Source: an uncultured Oscillospiraceae bacterium | GTDB taxonomy: Bacteria > Bacillota > Clostridia > Oscillospirales > Oscillospiraceae | Reading direction: 5' to 3' | Assembly (NCBI GenBank): GCA_947588605.1 | Contig: CANPYK010000001.1 | Location: 124,001-188,000, forward strand | DNA: 64,000 nt | Shown: positions 43,458-50,532 of the stretch, in pieces | How positions within the stretch are numbered: the stretch's first letter is position 1 | Layout: every line of letters begins with the position of its first letter | Made by a program: the position numbers and the translations under genes | The notes under the pieces: generated by a model | Databases searched by the model: none | Seen by the model: only the letters and a program-made list of their open reading frames with translations | Told to the model about the DNA's origin: nothing

Positions 43458-44538
43458 ATCCTTGTTCCTCCAAAAGTATGTCTAACAGGGTAAAGGCCGT
43501 GACGGCCTCGATGACCGGGACGGCGCGGATGGCTACGCAGGGGTCATGGCGGCCCTTGACGGTGAGCTCCTCCGGCTCCATGGTGGAAAGGCGCACGCTT
43601 TGCTGCGGCCTTCCGATGGAGGGGGTGGGCTTCATGGCGCATTTGAGGACCAGGGGCATCCCGGTCGTGATGCCGCCGATGATACCGCCGGCATCGTTTT
43701 TCGCGGTCCTGATCTTGCCGTTTTCCACGATGTACGGGTCGTTATGCCGGCTTCCCCGCATGGTTGCGGCCTCAAACCCCGCGCCGAACTCCACGCCCTT
43801 CACCGCCGGAACGCCGAAAAGCGCGGCGGCGAGGCGGTTTTCAATCCCGTCGAATATGGGGGAACCGAGGCCGGCGGGGAGGCCCACGGCGGCGCACTCG
43901 ATGACGCCGCCTACGCTGTCCGCCTCCGCCCGCGCGGCCTCCACGGCCTGAGCCATACGTTCCCCGGCCGCGTCCGAGAGGACGGGGATGGGCTTTCGCG
44001 CCACGGCGTCAAAAAGCTCCTTCGTGGGGTGGAGCGGGAAGGGCTCGTCGCGCTCCCGCTCGACGCTCAAAAGGTGCGCGCCTACGTAGATGCCCTTGCT
44101 CTCCAAAATCTGCTTGGCGACGCCCCCGGCGATACAAAGAGGGGCGGTGAGCCGCCCGGAGAAATGCCCGGAGCCGCGCATGTCCACCGCTTCGCCGTAG
44201 CGCATTTTCGCGGTGTAGTCGGCGTGGGAGGGGCGGGGGAGGTCAGTGAGACCGGCGTAGTCGCCGCTTCGCGTGTCGCCGTTTTCAATGACCGCGCACA
44301 GGGGCGACCCGGCGGTGACGCCGTCCACAAGGCCGGAGAGGAACACCGGCCGGTCGTCCTCCTTGCGCTGGGTGGACAGGCGCGAGGTTCCCGGCTTCCG
44401 GCGGCACATAAAGCCGTACAGCGCCTCCTCGTCGAGCCTTAAACCGGCGGGCAGGCCGTCCACGACGACGCCGATGGCCCTGCCGTGGGATTGGCCGAAG
44501 ACGGAAATTTTCAAAGCTTTTCCGATCTCAGAGGACAT
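43444..44538 (-). CDS. aroC: Chorismate synthase
   Basis: 364 aa. Makes chorismate from EPSP with reduced FMN. Motifs: FGQSHGRAIGVVVDGLPAG (core FGQSHGRAIGVVVDGLP), R-R-(K)PGTSRLSTQRKE, RPSHADYTAKMRYG, RGSGHFSGRLTAPL and the C-terminal RHDPCVAIRAVPVIEA. The ATG at 44538 follows GGGAGGG and overlaps the end of aroA by 11 bases. Confidence 0.97.
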   Translation of the reverse strand: MSSEIGKALKISVFGQSHGRAIGVVVDGLPAGLRLDEEALYGFMCRRKPGTSRLSTQRKEDDRPVFLSGLVDGVTAGSPLCAVIENGDTRSGDYAGLTDLPRPSHADYTAKMRYGEAVDMRGSGHFSGRLTAPLCIAGGVAKQILESKGIYVGAHLLSVERERDEPFPLHPTKELFDAVARKPIPVLSDAAGERMAQAVEAARAEADSVGGVIECAAVGLPAGLGSPIFDGIENRLAAALFGVPAVKGVEFGAGFEAATMRGSRHNDPYIVENGKIRTAKNDAGGIIGGITTGMPLVLKCAMKPTPSIGRPQQSVRLSTMEPEELTVKGRHDPCVAIRAVPVIEAVTAFTLLDILLEEQGYGND

Positions 44539-45682
44539 CCGCGATCCCTCCCAGTCGTCTAAAGTCGTCAAAAAAGGCGGGGTAGGACTTGGCGACCGCC
44601 TCCGCGCCGCGAATCGTCACCGGCCCATTAGCGCGGGTGGCCAGAATGGCGGCGGCCATGACGATCCGGTGATCGTTTGCCCCGTCCACGGTGCAGGCGG
44701 AAAGGGCGTCCGTCCCCGTGACGGCGAGGAAATCCGGCCCCTCCTCGCAAGATACGCCGAAGGTGCGGAGCATAGCCGCCGTGGCGGCAATGCGGTCGGA
44801 TTCCTTCATTCTGAGCCGCGCGGCGTTCACAAAGCGCGTCGTGCCCGTCTTCACCGCCGCCATGGCCGCCAGGGGCGGCAAGAGGTCGGGGATCTGGGAG
44901 AGATTGACGGTGTCGGGCAAAGCCTCGCTGTACGCCGCCGCCAGCTTGTCCCCCTGGGGGGAGGCCGGGTCCAGGCCGAGGACGGCCACGTCGTGCCCCA
45001 GCGCCCGGGCGGCGTACCAGAAGCCCGCCTGGGACCAGTCTGCCTCCACGGTGTAGTCCGCGGCGACGTACCGCTGATTTCCGGGGACGACAAACCGGGA
45101 AAAACCGTGGTTTTCCACGGAAATGCCGTACCTTTTCAGCACGTCCAGCGTCATGGTCACGTACTCCCGGCTCTGGAGCGGGGAGGTGACGTCGATCTCG
45201 CTGTCGCCGTCTGTCAGCGGCAGGGCGTAGAGGAGGCCCGTGACGAACTGGCTGGACACGTCGCCGGGGAGCTCGTACCGTCCCGGCGTCAGCGTGCCGG
45301 AGACAAAGAGCTCGCCGCCGGTTTTTTCAAAGTGGATGTGTGTTTGCCGGAAAATGGAAAAATACGGCTCCTGAGGCCGCTCCATGAGCCGCCCGCGCCC
45401 TGTGAACCGCGCCCCGCCCCGCAGCACCAGCGCCAGGGGAATGAGAAACCGCAGGGTGGAGCCGGACTCTCCGCAGTCAAGGCACGGAAAGCCGTTTTCA
45501 ATGTCAAAAAGCGCCTCCAGGCACCGGCGCGTGGCGTCGATGTCCTGGGATTCGGCCAGATGCGCGATCCGCTCCGCCGACCCGGCCAGCGTCGCCGCGA
45601 TCAGCGCCCGGTGGCTGAGGGACTTGGAGGGCGGGGGCGTCACCGCCCCGCGGAGGGGACACGGCGTGATACGTATGTCCAT
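44528..45682 (-). CDS. aroA: 3-phosphoshikimate 1-carboxyvinyltransferase (EPSP synthase)
   Basis: 384 aa, shorter than the 427 aa of E. coli. Joins PEP to shikimate 3-phosphate. Motifs: PPPSKSLSHRALIAATLA (phosphate-binding Lys), the GESGSTLRFLIPLAL loop in place of the classic GNAGTAMRPL, PGDVSSQF.TGLL, RLRMKESDRI and DGANDHRIVMAAA. Loop residues differ from E. coli at the positions equivalent to N94 and P101. Begins 2 bases after aroB. Confidence 0.95.
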   Translation of the reverse strand: MDIRITPCPLRGAVTPPPSKSLSHRALIAATLAGSAERIAHLAESQDIDATRRCLEALFDIENGFPCLDCGESGSTLRFLIPLALVLRGGARFTGRGRLMERPQEPYFSIFRQTHIHFEKTGGELFVSGTLTPGRYELPGDVSSQFVTGLLYALPLTDGDSEIDVTSPLQSREYVTMTLDVLKRYGISVENHGFSRFVVPGNQRYVAADYTVEADWSQAGFWYAARALGHDVAVLGLDPASPQGDKLAAAYSEALPDTVNLSQIPDLLPPLAAMAAVKTGTTRFVNAARLRMKESDRIAATAAMLRTFGVSCEEGPDFLAVTGTDALSACTVDGANDHRIVMAAAILATRANGPVTIRGAEAVAKSYPAFFDDFRRLGGIADVL

Positions 45683-45684
45683 CC

Positions 45685-46767
45685 TTACCTCCCGCGCATT
45701 TCGGCAAGGACGTCCAGGACCTGCGCCTTCGGGAGCTTCAGGGGCAGGACCGCGCCGATTTTCTCAAGCAGAATGAGGGTCACGTCGTCCCCGGCGCTCT
45801 TCTTGTCGATGCCCACGGCCTTTTCAAGGTCGCTGAAGTCGCAGTCAATAGCTGTAGGCAGGCCCAGGGGGGACAAAATCGCCTCGATCTGCCCCGGCAC
45901 GTCCGGGTCCGTAACGCCCTGCGCCACGCCCAGCTTCGCCGCTGTGACCATGCCGGCGGCCACCGCCTCGCCGTGGATCCAGCGGGTGTAGCCCCCCGCC
46001 AGCTCGTAGGCGTGGCCCAGGGTGTGGCCGAAGTTCAAGATCATCCGAAGGCCGGTGTCGTGCTCGTCCGTCTCCACCACCTGGCGCTTGATCTCGCAGC
46101 AGGTGTGGAGGATGTGGGCGATATCGGCCATCAGCGCCTCCCGCGAGGGGCGGGCCTTCAAAAAGGCAAAGAACGCCGCGTCCCAAATACAGCCGTACTT
46201 GACGACCTCCGCCATGCCGGCGGCAAACTCCCGGTCCGGCAGGGTCCGCAGCGTCTCCGGGTCCATGAGGACGAGGCGCGGCTGGGTGAAGGTCCCGGCC
46301 AGATTTTTGCCGGTGGCGAGGTCAATGGCCGTCTTGCCGCCCACGGAGGAATCGACCTGGGACAGAAGGGTCGTGGGGATCTGCACCAGCCCCACGCCCC
46401 GCAGGACGGTGGAGGCGGCAAAGCCCGCCAGATCCCCCACCACGCCGCCGCCCAAAGCCACCACGCCGTCGGTGCGGGTGACGCCGTGGGCGGTCATCCA
46501 CTCCCAGAGGGCCACGAGATTGGAAGCGCTCTTGGACGTCTCCCCGGCGGGGAGGACGTAGGTGTGGACCTCGAAGCTCTCGATCTCCAGCGACGCCACA
46601 AGGCGCGGGCCGTAGAGAGGGGAGACGTTGGTATCGGTGACCACGAAAAGCCGTTTGGCCCGGGGCAGGGCCGCCTTGATGAGCCCGCCGGCACGGTCGA
46701 GAACGCCGTGGTCGATAAGGATGTCGTAGCCGCCGCCGGCGGATACGTGTAAGGTCATGGCGTCCAT
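45685..46767 (-). CDS. aroB: 3-dehydroquinate synthase
   Basis: 360 aa. NAD+- and Zn2+-dependent cyclisation of DAHP. Motifs: PAGETSKSASNL, VALGGGVVGDLAGFAASTVLRGV (NAD loop; core ALGGGVVGDLAGFAAST), IPTTLLSQVDSSVGGKTAID, GMAEVVKYG (Zn ligand Glu), and NFGHTLGHA with IHGEAVAAGM (Zn ligand His residues). It starts one base after tyrA. Confidence 0.97.
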   Translation of the reverse strand: MDAMTLHVSAGGGYDILIDHGVLDRAGGLIKAALPRAKRLFVVTDTNVSPLYGPRLVASLEIESFEVHTYVLPAGETSKSASNLVALWEWMTAHGVTRTDGVVALGGGVVGDLAGFAASTVLRGVGLVQIPTTLLSQVDSSVGGKTAIDLATGKNLAGTFTQPRLVLMDPETLRTLPDREFAAGMAEVVKYGCIWDAAFFAFLKARPSREALMADIAHILHTCCEIKRQVVETDEHDTGLRMILNFGHTLGHAYELAGGYTRWIHGEAVAAGMVTAAKLGVAQGVTDPDVPGQIEAILSPLGLPTAIDCDFSDLEKAVGIDKKSAGDDVTLILLEKIGAVLPLKLPKAQVLDVLAEMRGR

Positions 46768-46768
46768 C

Positions 46769-47608
46769 TCAAATCCCTCCCGCCGTCATCTTAAGCTCCC
46801 GGCCCTCCCGGAGGAGCGAGCGCAACCGCTCCCGGTCCCGGTCGCCCAGGGCGTCCCGGTACTCCTGGAGGTGCGTTATGAGCGTGTCCAGCTCCCCGGT
46901 GAGGTAGTCGGCGTCGGCCAGGAAGAGCTGGGTCCACATGGCCTCGTCCAGATACGCCACCCGTGTCATGTCCCGGAAGGACCCGGCGGAGAAGCCCATG
47001 TGGGTCTGGGCCGTGGGGGACTTGACGAAGGCGGAGGAGGTGATGTGGCAAAGCTGGGAGGTGTAGGAGATGATCCTGTCGTGCTCGGCGGGAGTGGCGT
47101 AGGTGACGGTCCCGAAGCCCAGGGAGAGGAAGAAGGTCTTGAGCCGCTCCAGAAGCGGCGCCTCGGTGGTCTCGTCCGGCGTCAGGATCATGGACGCGCC
47201 GGAGAAGAGGAGGGCCGTGGCGTGCTTGAAGCCCCCGCGCTCCTTGCCCGCCATGGGGTGCCCGCCCACGTAGGCAAAGCCGTACCGTTGGGCCAGGGGC
47301 CGCAGGGCGTCCGCGATGAGCCGCTTGACGCCGCACAGGTCCACCACCACGGCGGTTTTGGCGATTTTCGGCGCGTTGGCCTGCGCCCAGCCGATCAGCG
47401 CCTCCGGCGGCAGGGCCAGGAGCAGAAGATCGCACGAATTTAGGCTCGTCCCGTCCAGCTCCCCGTCGATAGCCCCGGAGGCGAAGGCCAGGGCCATGGT
47501 GTCCCGGTCCAGGTCCGCGCCGAGGACCGCGTGGTCTGTGTGAAATTTAATGGCCTTGGCCATGGACCCCCCGATGAGGCCCAGGCCGACGATGCCGATG
47601 GTTGACAT
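46769..47608 (-). CDS. tyrA: Prephenate dehydrogenase
   Basis: 279 aa. Oxidatively decarboxylates prephenate to 4-hydroxyphenylpyruvate for tyrosine. N-terminal NAD(P) fold (TIGIVGLGLIGGSMAKAI), VDLCGVK, GGHPMAGKERGGF with the catalytic histidine, and the helical dimer domain (SQLCHITSSAF, SFRDMTRVA). No ACT domain, so Tyr feedback by that route is not expected. ATG at 47608 follows GGGAGTTGA. Confidence 0.95.
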   Translation of the reverse strand: MSTIGIVGLGLIGGSMAKAIKFHTDHAVLGADLDRDTMALAFASGAIDGELDGTSLNSCDLLLLALPPEALIGWAQANAPKIAKTAVVVDLCGVKRLIADALRPLAQRYGFAYVGGHPMAGKERGGFKHATALLFSGASMILTPDETTEAPLLERLKTFFLSLGFGTVTYATPAEHDRIISYTSQLCHITSSAFVKSPTAQTHMGFSAGSFRDMTRVAYLDEAMWTQLFLADADYLTGELDTLITHLQEYRDALGDRDRERLRSLLREGRELKMTAGGI

Positions 47609-47621
47609 AATATCAACTCCC

Positions 47622-48632
47622 TTATTTTTGAGCGGAAACGACCTCGTGAATGGCTCGGAGCTTCTGGGCCAGCGCGTCAAAGACGGCGGGCTTCAGGGAC
47701 TGGGGCCCGTCGCACAGGGCGTGGGCCGGGTCGTTGTGGACCTCGATGATGAGTCCGTCGGCTCCCGCCGCCACGGCGGCGCAGGAGAGCGGGTCCACCA
47801 GCTCCCACTTACCGGCGGAGTGGCTGGGGTCGATGATCACGGGCAGGTGGGAGAGCTTCTTGAGCACCGGCACGGCGGAGACGTCCAGGGTGTTGCGGGT
47901 GTACGTCTCAAAGGTGCGGATGCCCCGCTCGCAGAGGATGACCTTCTGGTTGCCGCCGGCCATGATGTACTCAGCGCTCATCAAAAGCTCCTCGTAGGTG
48001 TTGGCAAGGCCGCGCTTTAAGAGGATGGGCTTGTCGATGTGGCCTAAGAGCTTCAGAAGCTCGAAGTTCTGCATGTTCCGGGCGCCCACCTGGATGATGT
48101 CCACGTCCTCGAAAAGGGGCAGGTGGCTGGCGTCCATGAGCTCGGTGACGATGGGAAGGCCGGTGACCTCCCGTGCCAGCTTCAAAAGCCGGATGCCCTC
48201 GCCGTGGAGGCCCTGGAAGGAATAGGGGGAGGTGCGGGGCTTGAAGGCGCCGCCCCGGAGGATCTGGGCGCCGCTGGCCTTCACGGCCTGGGCCACGGCG
48301 ATGATCTGCTCCTCGTTCTCCACGGAGCAGGGCCCGGCGATGAGGGTCAGGTTCCCGCCGCCAATCTTCACGCCGCCCACGTCGATGACGGTGTCGTCCG
48401 GGTGGAACTTGCGGTTGGCGTTCTTGTAGGGCTCCTGGATGCGCTTGACGTCCTCCACGATGTCCAGCGCCAGGAGGAGGTCCATGTCCAGCTTGGAGGT
48501 GTCGCCCACCAGGCCCAGCACCGTCTGGTGCTCGCCCACGGAGGTGTGGATCTCGATGCCCTTGCTCTCCAGCCAGGCCATCAGGGAGTCCACCTGGGTC
48601 TTGTTGGGGTTTTCTTTTAAGATGACGATCAT
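47622..48632 (-). CDS. aroF: 3-deoxy-7-phosphoheptulonate (DAHP) synthase, type I-beta with regulatory N-domain
   Basis: 336 aa. First step of the shikimate pathway, from PEP and erythrose 4-phosphate. Residues 1-~70 are the ferredoxin-like regulatory domain of the Thermotoga type (MIVILKENPNKTQVDSL). The barrel follows: IAGPCSVENEEQI, GAFKPRTSPYSFQGL, QVGARNMQNFELL, LLKRGL, ILCERGIRTFE, IIDPSHSAGK and GLIIEVHNDP with metal ligands. Aromatic amino acids normally bind the N-domain. First structural gene of the operon, behind an attenuator. Confidence 0.96.
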   Translation of the reverse strand: MIVILKENPNKTQVDSLMAWLESKGIEIHTSVGEHQTVLGLVGDTSKLDMDLLLALDIVEDVKRIQEPYKNANRKFHPDDTVIDVGGVKIGGGNLTLIAGPCSVENEEQIIAVAQAVKASGAQILRGGAFKPRTSPYSFQGLHGEGIRLLKLAREVTGLPIVTELMDASHLPLFEDVDIIQVGARNMQNFELLKLLGHIDKPILLKRGLANTYEELLMSAEYIMAGGNQKVILCERGIRTFETYTRNTLDVSAVPVLKKLSHLPVIIDPSHSAGKWELVDPLSCAAVAAGADGLIIEVHNDPAHALCDGPQSLKPAVFDALAQKLRAIHEVVSAQK

Positions 48633-48654
48633 GTTTGCCGCTCCTTTTTTGCCG

Positions 48655-48690
48655 TAAAAAGCCCCCGCAGCCGGTCTGACTGCGAGGGTC
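48655..48690 (-). terminator. Leader terminator (attenuator) of the aromatic operon
   Basis: Minus-strand stem CCCTCGCAG / CTGCGGGGG (one G-U) with an ~9-base loop, followed by CTTTTTA, 23-58 bases before the aroF ATG and after the aromatic leader peptide. A competing pairing can be drawn between the end of the peptide gene (GGTAAGGC, 48741-48748) and GCCTTGGACC (48687-48696). Confidence 0.8.
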
Positions 48691-48736
48691 CAAGGCGATT
48701 TTTCTTTTGCCCGTCAACCGTTTCAGCCAAACCGTT

Positions 48737-48811
48737 TTAAGCCTTACCAAAAAAATAGGTAAAGCGGAAGGTAAAGCCAAAATAGCTGTTTTCAAGGCGG
48801 ATGTTTTCCAT
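48737..48811 (-). CDS. Phe/Tyr-rich leader peptide of the aromatic operon
   Basis: 24 aa, ATG to TAA, with a GTGAGG site 6 bases upstream. Residues 10-21 (YFGFTFRFTYFF) contain six Phe and two Tyr in twelve positions, after a charged start (MENIRLENS). This is the hallmark of a ribosome-stalling attenuation peptide like those of pheA or pheST in enteric bacteria. It lies between a good promoter and an intrinsic terminator just before aroF. Stalling at Phe/Tyr codons would leave GGTAAGGC free to form the alternative hairpin and open transcription of all eight aro/phe/tyr genes. Confidence 0.85.
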   Translation of the reverse strand: MENIRLENSYFGFTFRFTYFFGKA

Positions 48812-48841
48812 ACAAAACCTCACGGGCGATTTGTTAAGGAG

Positions 48842-48870
48842 ATAATAGCACTTTATCATCCAAAAGACAA
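48842..48870 (-). promoter_or_regulatory. Promoter of the aromatic operon
   Basis: Minus strand TTGTCT (48865-48870), 17-base spacer, TATTAT (48842-48847), ~25 bases before the leader peptide. Confidence 0.75.
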
Positions 48871-48917
48871 GATGGCAACTTGCACAAAAAGCCGCAAAAA
48901 CAGAGAAATCCGCCCGA

Positions 48918-48946
48918 TTGACAAGACCGGACAAAAGGAGTATGAT
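48918..48946 (+). promoter_or_regulatory. Promoter of peptide module 1
   Basis: TTGACA (48918-48923), 17-base spacer, TATGAT (48941-48946). Diverges from the aromatic-operon promoter. Confidence 0.85.
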
Positions 48947-49043
48947 ACACCCAGCCCCATTTGGGGGAGGCTGTGCAGAGGTCAAGCACTTCTGGCGGTG
49001 GACCCGCTTCCCGGAGCGACGAGCGAGGGGAGGTGGTAATGGC

Positions 49044-49139
49044 GTGAGGAAAAGGCTGTTAAAGGTACTTATCACCTTGCTGTTGACCATGGCTTTTGCC
49101 GTGATCTACGCGGTGTTTTTCCCCATATACGCCAGTTGA
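49044..49139 (+). CDS. 31-aa hydrophobic peptide, module 1 (candidate type I toxin)
   Basis: GTG start 9 bases after GGGGAGGTGG. The peptide has a basic N-terminus (MRKRLLK), a hydrophobic core of ~20 residues (VLITLLLTMAFAVIYAVF) and ends in FFPIYAS. Length and the last six residues (FPIYAS) match modules 2 and 3. Its TGA lies in the 5' arm of a 15-bp hairpin (49133-49147 / 49155-49169). An outward promoter at 49228-49256 points back at its 3' end. It is the diverged copy. No family is recognised. Confidence 0.65.
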   Translation: MRKRLLKVLITLLLTMAFAVIYAVFFPIYAS

Positions 49140-49169
49140 CCGCTTGGTGTGCGCCCAAGCGGTCAACTG
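49133..49169. terminator. Hairpin overlapping the module 1 stop codon
   Basis: Perfect 15-bp stem CAGTTGACCGCTTGG / CCAAGCGGTCAACTG with a 7-base loop. It could end the sense RNA and, being symmetric, also the antisense RNA. No strong T-run. Confidence 0.6.
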
Positions 49170-49227
49170 ATTGAAATAATTAAGCGATCGCGGGTCCCCG
49201 TCGTGTGACGAGCCCCTTTACAGTCTC

Positions 49228-49269
49228 AGTATACCCCCTCCTGACACCTTTGTCAAGAGGGGGTATACT
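49228..49269. promoter_or_regulatory. Palindromic back-to-back promoter pair, copy 1
   Basis: 13-bp arms AGTATACCCCCTC / GAGGGGGTATACT. Minus strand: TTGACA (49251-49256), 17 bases, TATACT (49228-49233), firing toward the 3' end of module 1. Plus strand: CTGACA (49241-49246), 17 bases, TATACT (49264-49269), firing into module 2. Repeated at +379 and +758. Confidence 0.8.
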
Positions 49270-49293
49270 CATTTTTCGCGAGCATCATTGTGG

Positions 49294-49322
49294 TTGACAG
49301 TTTCCGACAAAAGGAGTATGAT
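49294..49322 (+). promoter_or_regulatory. Promoter of peptide module 2
   Basis: TTGACA (49294-49299), 17-base spacer, TATGAT (49317-49322). Confidence 0.87.
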
Positions 49323-49422
49323 ACACCCAGCCCCATTTGGGGGAGGCTGTGCAGAGGTCAAGCACTTCTGGCGGTGGACCCACCTTTTTTCCGGAGAGTC
49401 TCAGGAAAGGAGGTGGTACGGC

Positions 49423-49518
49423 GTGTGGAAAACATGGAAAAAGATACTTATCTTGATCCTTCTCGTTACGCTGCTGTTTTTGGCATCGAGCATTCTGTTT
49501 CCCATATACGCCAGTTGA
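49423..49518 (+). CDS. 31-aa hydrophobic peptide, module 2 (candidate type I toxin)
   Basis: GTG start 9 bases after AAAGGAGG. Basic, Trp-bearing N-terminus (MWKTWKK), a membrane-length core (ILILILLVTLLFLASSILF) and the shared end FPIYAS. Its mRNA would start ~49329 and have a ~95-base leader with a GCCCCATTTGGGGG hairpin. An 11-bp hairpin (49512-49522 / 49538-49548) overlaps the stop codon. Antisense-facing promoter at 49607-49635. Peptides of this size, charge and arrangement are typical of type I toxins (TxpA, BsrG), but there is no sequence match I can name; it could also be a regulatory membrane peptide. Confidence 0.7.
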   Translation: MWKTWKKILILILLVTLLFLASSILFPIYAS

Positions 49519-49548
49519 CCGCCTGGACGCTACCCAAGCGGTCAACTG
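49512..49548. terminator. Hairpin overlapping the module 2 stop codon
   Basis: 11-bp perfect stem CAGTTGACCGC / GCGGTCAACTG with a 15-base loop, then ATTTCAAATTT. Confidence 0.6.
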
Positions 49549-49606
49549 ATTTCAAATTTGATTGACAACTGGGTCCCCGTCGTGTGACGAGCCCCTTTAC
49601 AGTCTC

Positions 49607-49648
49607 AGTATACCCCCTCCTGACACCTTTGTCAAGAGGGGGTATACT
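49607..49648. promoter_or_regulatory. Palindromic back-to-back promoter pair, copy 2
   Basis: Identical to the pair at 49228-49269; the minus-strand promoter faces module 2, the plus-strand one enters module 3. Confidence 0.8.
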
Positions 49649-49672
49649 CATTTTTCGCGAGCATCATTGTGG

Positions 49673-49701
49673 TTGACAGTTTCCGACAAAAGGAGTATGA
49701 T
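49673..49701 (+). promoter_or_regulatory. Promoter of peptide module 3
   Basis: TTGACA (49673-49678), 17-base spacer, TATGAT (49696-49701). Confidence 0.87.
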
Positions 49702-49801
49702 ACACCCAGCCCCATTTGGGGGAGGCTGTGCAGAGGTCAAGCACTTCTGGCGGTGGACCCACCTTTTTTCCGGAGAGTCTCAGGAAAGGAGGTGGTACGG
49801 C

Positions 49802-49897
49802 GTGTGGAAAACATGGAAAAAGATACTTATCTTGATCCTTCTCGTTACGCTGCTGTTTTTGGCATCGAGCATTCTGTTTCCCATATACGCCAGTTGA
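49802..49897 (+). CDS. 31-aa hydrophobic peptide, module 3 (candidate type I toxin)
   Basis: Same as module 2 in gene, leader, RBS and hairpin (49891-49901 / 49917-49927), 379 bases downstream. Identity of modules 2 and 3, down to non-coding bases, points to a recent tandem duplication. Confidence 0.7.
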   Translation: MWKTWKKILILILLVTLLFLASSILFPIYAS

Positions 49898-49927
49898 CCG
49901 CCTGGACGCTACCCAAGCGGTCAACTG
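49891..49927. terminator. Hairpin overlapping the module 3 stop codon
   Basis: Same 11-bp stem as in module 2, shifted by 379 bases. Confidence 0.6.
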
Positions 49928-49985
49928 ATTTCAAATTTGATTGACAACTGGGTCCCCGTCGTGTGACGAGCCCCTTTACAGTCTC

Positions 49986-50027
49986 AGTATACCCCCTCCT
50001 GACACCTTTGTCAAGAGGGGGTATACT
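49986..50027. promoter_or_regulatory. Palindromic back-to-back promoter pair, copy 3
   Basis: Third copy of the 42-bp palindrome. The minus-strand promoter faces module 3; the plus-strand promoter points into the 3' end of the DUF5658 gene. Confidence 0.75.
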
Positions 50028-50044
50028 CATTTTTCCGCGTCGTT

Positions 50045-50380
50045 TTACGCCAGGATCACGAGAGCCAGAAGAAGCTCATAGACCACCACGGCGGCGTAGG
50101 CCGCCGCCACGCACACGATGCCAAGGCGCGCGGAGCGGTACGCGCGCATCCGGTAGAGGAGCCACAGGAAGCCCCCCACGCCCACAAGCTTGAACGCGGC
50201 CGCCAGCGCCGGCGTCCGGAGCAGTGCCGCAAAGACTGGATTCTCCTCCCGAAGCCCCGCCCAGTGCCGCAGGCCGTAGAGGGTGTAGGCGTAGTCAAAG
50301 AGGTTGCAAAGATACGTGAACACGCAAAGGGCCGCCAACGGCAGAGCTCGGGCGCGGGAGAGGGCGTTTTTGTTTTCCAT
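50045..50380 (-). CDS. DUF5658-like small membrane protein
   Basis: 111 aa with three to four hydrophobic segments. The pattern YLCNLFDYAYTLYGLRHWAGLREENPVFAALL (core FDYAYTLYGLRHWAGLREEN) resembles DUF5658: an Asp in the first helix and a G-x-x-E-x-NP-like loop. Function unknown. GCAGGAGGC lies upstream of the ATG. It is separate from carB, which ends in its own R2 hairpin. Confidence 0.6.
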   Translation of the reverse strand: MENKNALSRARALPLAALCVFTYLCNLFDYAYTLYGLRHWAGLREENPVFAALLRTPALAAAFKLVGVGGFLWLLYRMRAYRSARLGIVCVAAAYAAVVVYELLLALVILA

Positions 50381-50463
50381 GGTGTGCCTCCTGCCTTCAT
50401 GTCATAGACCCATTCTGCCCATCTGCGCAGCGCCTTACACGTCCGGCACAGGAAATAAAACAA

Positions 50464-50530
50464 ACCCCCGTCTCAAATTCCGCGGAATTTGAGACGGGGG
50501 GTCGCAAGTTTCCCCTTGGCCTTCAAAGCC
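50464..50530 (-). terminator. R2 repeat after carB
   Basis: Starts 2 bases after the carB stop on the minus strand: a TTGAAGGCC half-hairpin, the CCAAGGGGAA box, then a ~38-base palindrome (50464-50501) centred on AATTCCGCGGAATT and ending in GGGGGTTTGTTTTA. The right arm of the first hairpin is missing compared with the other two copies. Confidence 0.85.
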
Positions 50531-50532
50531 AG

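Larger units (their letters stand above)
49192..50035. repeat. 379-bp tandem direct repeat (two full units plus a partial third)
   Basis: Units 49192-49570 and 49571-49949 appear identical, and the repeat resumes at 49950-50035 before diverging. Each full unit holds a palindromic promoter pair, the module promoter, a 5' leader and a 31-aa peptide gene. Upstream module 1 is a diverged relative. Confidence 0.93.

Noticed and set aside
44528-45682. Glyphosate-insensitive EPSP synthase
   Set aside because: The active-site loop differs from E. coli, but sensitivity cannot be judged from these residues alone.
48737-49090. A 117-codon minus-strand frame that ends with the aromatic leader peptide
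   Set aside because: Only its last 24 codons lie downstream of the promoter and have an RBS; the rest covers the divergent promoters and module 1.
49192-50035. CRISPR array or insertion sequence
   Set aside because: The repeat unit is 379 bp with genes inside and no spacers; there are no transposase genes or cas genes.
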